This document shows, piece by piece, positions 5,705 through 7,401 of a DNA stretch of 7,401 bases; position 1 is the stretch's first letter; every line of letters starts with the position of its first letter. The DNA lies in contig JAKOSZ010000195.1 of the NCBI GenBank assembly GCA_029776555.1, positions 1 to 7,401 of the forward strand, given 5' to 3'. The DNA is from Bacillota bacterium. Its GTDB lineage: Bacteria > Bacillota > Clostridia > Acetivibrionales > JAKOSZ01. The position numbers and the translations under genes were made by a program. The notes below the pieces were generated by a model. The model saw only the letters and a program-made list of their open reading frames with translations. It ran no database searches and had not been told where the DNA came from.

Positions 5705-7156
5705 TCAGCCGTTGGCGCTTCCGTCGGCAGAAATGGTGTCGAATTTGACAAGGTGAATGTGAAAGCCAGCCTCGGTGGTCCTGGTCCTCAGCTGGAAGGC
5801 ATTGCCCCCGATTTCCAGCGGGAGTTCATTGGTTAACCTGATTTCAATGCAATCGCCGACATTCGCCCTGATTACAAAGGGTTCAGGCTCCTTCTCTCCT
5901 CTCAGGACCGCTTCCTTGTCCTCTTTTAACACAAATATCCTGCCTTCAGGGTCATGCCAGCCCTGCCTGTTATAGACAATGGGCACCTGGATGGCTGCAA
6001 TTTCAAAGACTTTTAAAGGCGCATCCGGCGGGAAGGGGACCGAGTACAGGGCCCCCGGGACCGCATTTTCGGCAAAATTCGCCTGCTCCAGCGGGGTTGG
6101 CAGCCTTGCCTCCTGGCCTATTATGCCCAGCGGGGGCTTAAATGCCTTTTGACCCGGTATTCCCGCCACAAACCTGGGGAAACCGGGGTGCAGGCCGTCG
6201 GGAAGAGGCGGATGGGGCCTATCGGGAAGCGGCATCAGTTTTTGAGGGATTGTGCCGTCCGGATATGGTCTTGTGCCGTCCTCATACCTGTCCAGTATCC
6301 TCCACAGTCCCCACATTCCCTCGCCAAAATGGGGGTACAGATGGCAGTGCCATATGACATCGCCTATACAGCCATTCAGACTTCCGGCTCCGAATAAGGG
6401 TTCAATGGTCATACACTGCTGAGGGCTGAAGGAGATGGAGTCAATTATGGTGGACTTGGGGTCATTGGGCTCTAAAAGCCATTGATGGTTGTGAAGGTGA
6501 AATACGTGGGTCTCCTTGACGCCTCCGTGAATCAGCCTTATTTTCGCAGGGTCGCCCACATAAGCGCGCAGTATGGGAGTTGCAGGGTCGCCAAAGGCCC
6601 ATGAGCTCAGCGAGACCTCCTCGCCTGCACAGCCCGGGCAATCAGGGTGACGGTTCCGCATGGGTTCGGCCCTGTAGTTTATGGGCATTGTTGATTCAGG
6701 CTGGCCTGTTTCCGGGTTAATTGGCGTGTTCCCATTCCGGTCCTTTATTTCGGGCTCATCGTGGAATATGAGAACATATTCCCTGAAATCAGGCATTGCC
6801 GGGTGGTGAATATCGGCATAACACCCGCTTTTGAGCTCTTCACCGTTAACGGGGTCCGTCCAGCTGGCTCCGACAGGCTCAACAATTAAAGCCCCAAACA
6901 GGCCATGCACGTTGGTGGCGTCTTCACCGCTTCTTGGGTCTGCCATATCGTGGAATAAAAATATTCCTTCCCTGTCCGCGTACCAGAAGTACCTTTTTCT
7001 ATTCAAGGTTGTCGTATCAGGGTTAAATCCTACCGCTGCGCCATCCGAGTCCAGCACGTCATACCTGACATTCTGTATGTGAATAGAGGCGGGCCTGTCT
7101 AGCTTGTTTTCAAAGTCCACAACAATGAAGTCACCCGCATTGGCCCTGATTACCAA
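5705..7156 (-). CDS. Oxidase fragment 2: catalytic copper domains between the TAA and TGA
   Basis: The longest open stretch from a possible start (TTG at 7156) to TGA at 5705-5707, 483 codons; no RBS precedes that TTG and it lies inside a beta-strand (LVIRANAGD), so it is unlikely to be a real start. It holds the rest of unit 1 domain A, where ligands are degenerate (HIQ and HDM in place of His-x-His). Next is unit 1 domain B, with the complete HVFHLHNH (about 6483-6512) and HCHLYPHFGEGM (about 6312-6352), which together supply type 1 and part of type 2/3 copper. A proline-rich linker (about 6286-6020) follows, then the start of unit 2 domain A with its first His-x-His (FHIHL, about 5747-5764). 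The stop removes the partner HDH motif, so this fragment alone could not build a trinuclear copper centre. Confidence 0.5.
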   Translation of the reverse strand: MVIRANAGDFIVVDFENKLDRPASIHIQNVRYDVLDSDGAAVGFNPDTTTLNRKRYFWYADREGIFLFHDMADPRSGEDATNVHGLFGALIVEPVGASWTDPVNGEELKSGCYADIHHPAMPDFREYVLIFHDEPEIKDRNGNTPINPETGQPESTMPINYRAEPMRNRHPDCPGCAGEEVSLSSWAFGDPATPILRAYVGDPAKIRLIHGGVKETHVFHLHNHQWLLEPNDPKSTIIDSISFSPQQCMTIEPLFGAGSLNGCIGDVIWHCHLYPHFGEGMWGLWRILDRYEDGTRPYPDGTIPQKLMPLPDRPHPPLPDGLHPGFPRFVAGIPGQKAFKPPLGIIGQEARLPTPLEQANFAENAVPGALYSVPFPPDAPLKVFEIAAIQVPIVYNRQGWHDPEGRIFVLKEDKEAVLRGEKEPEPFVIRANVGDCIEIRLTNELPLEIGGNAFQLRTRTTEAGFHIHLVKFDTISADGSANG

Positions 7157-7189
7157 AGGCTGTACCAGGTCTACGGGGGTAAAAGGATT

Positions 7190-7401
7190 TTAGGCAACGG
7201 CTTTTCTCATTTTATCCTCGTTTTCCTTCAGCACATACATAAGGCCGTTGGGGTCGTGGTCTCCAGCTTTGTTATAGACAATGGGTATGGAAATTGCAAC
7301 AATATTGAAATGCCTTACCGAAACTTCCTTGCCGCTTAAGTGGATGAATTCGCGTGTTTGGGGTGAAATAGCTCCATTCATAAACAACACTTCCCGGTTA
7401 A
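7190..7401 (-). CDS. Oxidase fragment 1: upstream part ending at premature TAA
   Basis: Open from the right edge to TAA at 7190-7192, so the true start is outside the window; a GTG at 7390 and an ATG at 7381 are merely in-frame codons without an RBS. It opens unit 1 domain A, with RHFNIVAISIPIVYN and GDHDPNGLMYVLKENEDK. The equivalents VVAIQKEIVYN (unit 3) and IAAIQVPIVYN (unit 2) show that this is the first beta-strands of a cupredoxin domain, cut off before the RANAGD strand that follows in the same frame after the stop. Confidence 0.55.
   Translation of the reverse strand, partial: NREVLFMNGAISPQTREFIHLSGKEVSVRHFNIVAISIPIVYNKAGDHDPNGLMYVLKENEDKMRKAVA

Larger units (their letters stand above)
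3536..7401 (-). pseudogene. Large multicopper oxidase-like gene with two in-frame stops, 5' end beyond window
   Basis: One continuous minus-strand frame, entering from the right edge and ending at TAG (3536-3538), encodes three tandem units of two cupredoxin domains plus a cationic tail. Units run about 7320-6287, 6012-4995 and 4860-3765, joined by proline-rich linkers. TAA at 7190-7192 and TGA at 5705-5707 interrupt it. On both sides the sequence keeps the same frame and keeps matching the other units, so the breaks are nonsense changes, not frameshifts. Complete copper motifs occur once: HVFHLHNH plus HCHLYPHFGEGM in unit 1 domain B, and FHIHL plus FFHDHL in unit 2 domain A. The other domains keep the fold pattern but have lost ligands. 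The six-domain plan recalls large manganese- or iron-oxidising multicopper oxidases such as MnxG, but the substrate is unknown. An intact product would oxidise a metal or phenol and reduce oxygen. Alternatives are sequencing error, or translation as fragments or by read-through. Confidence 0.75.

Noticed and set aside
5705..5707. TGA as a selenocysteine codon
   Set aside because: The position aligns with an aromatic residue in the paralogous units, not a copper-ligand Cys, and I saw no SECIS-like hairpin immediately downstream. It also would not explain the TAA at 7190.
5400..7200. Frameshifts separating three oxidase genes
   Set aside because: All three open stretches are in the same frame, and homology continues across the gaps without a shift, so only stop codons separate them.

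Overview
The window reads as part of the chromosome of a spore-forming Firmicute, probably a clostridial lineage and possibly a thermophile. The grounds are moderate GC with AT-rich intergenic DNA, frequent TTG starts, heavy use of AGG for arginine, G-rich ribosome binding sites, a type II lipoprotein signal, and a promoter upstream of the Hsp20 gene that fits the forespore sigma-G pattern. The taxon is an inference; no rRNA or taxonomic marker is present.

Layout. (1) Positions 1-2688, minus strand: a two-gene operon. The promoter-proximal gene (2005-2688) encodes a 227-residue exported or membrane-anchored protein that resembles the C-terminal beta-domain of certain glycoside hydrolases, without a catalytic barrel. 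Nineteen bases downstream, a TTG-started lipoprotein gene (1985 down to the left edge, 3' end missing) encodes an N-terminal carbohydrate-binding-like module and a clan GH-A type catalytic domain. (2) 2689-2967: a divergent control region with a sigma-A-like -10 for the minus operon inside an inverted repeat, a sigma-G-like promoter for the plus-strand gene, and a 10-bp direct repeat. (3) 2968-3396, plus strand: a small heat-shock protein (Hsp20/alpha-crystallin). (4) 3397-3535: a short convergent spacer with a terminator that works best for the minus strand. (5) 3536 to the right edge, minus strand: one very long multicopper oxidase-like reading frame of three tandem two-cupredoxin units (six domains visible) and a lysine/tyrosine-rich tail.

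The most notable feature is the oxidase gene. It stays in one frame for about 3.87 kb but is interrupted by two in-frame stops, TAA at 7190-7192 and TGA at 5705-5707. The homologous sequence continues across each stop without a shift, and neither downstream piece has a convincing start signal. Only one set of copper motifs is complete, and it is split between adjacent domains (the second domain of unit 1 and the first domain of unit 2). The TGA falls between the two His-x-His motifs of the latter domain. The locus is best read as a recently inactivated large multicopper oxidase, unless the stops are sequencing errors or are read through.

Functionally, the left operon looks like cell-surface polysaccharide breakdown. 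The Hsp20 may be spore-linked if its promoter is real. The oxidase belongs to the large multi-cupredoxin type, some members of which are spore-surface metal oxidases. No mobile element, CRISPR array, tRNA or rRNA gene was seen.
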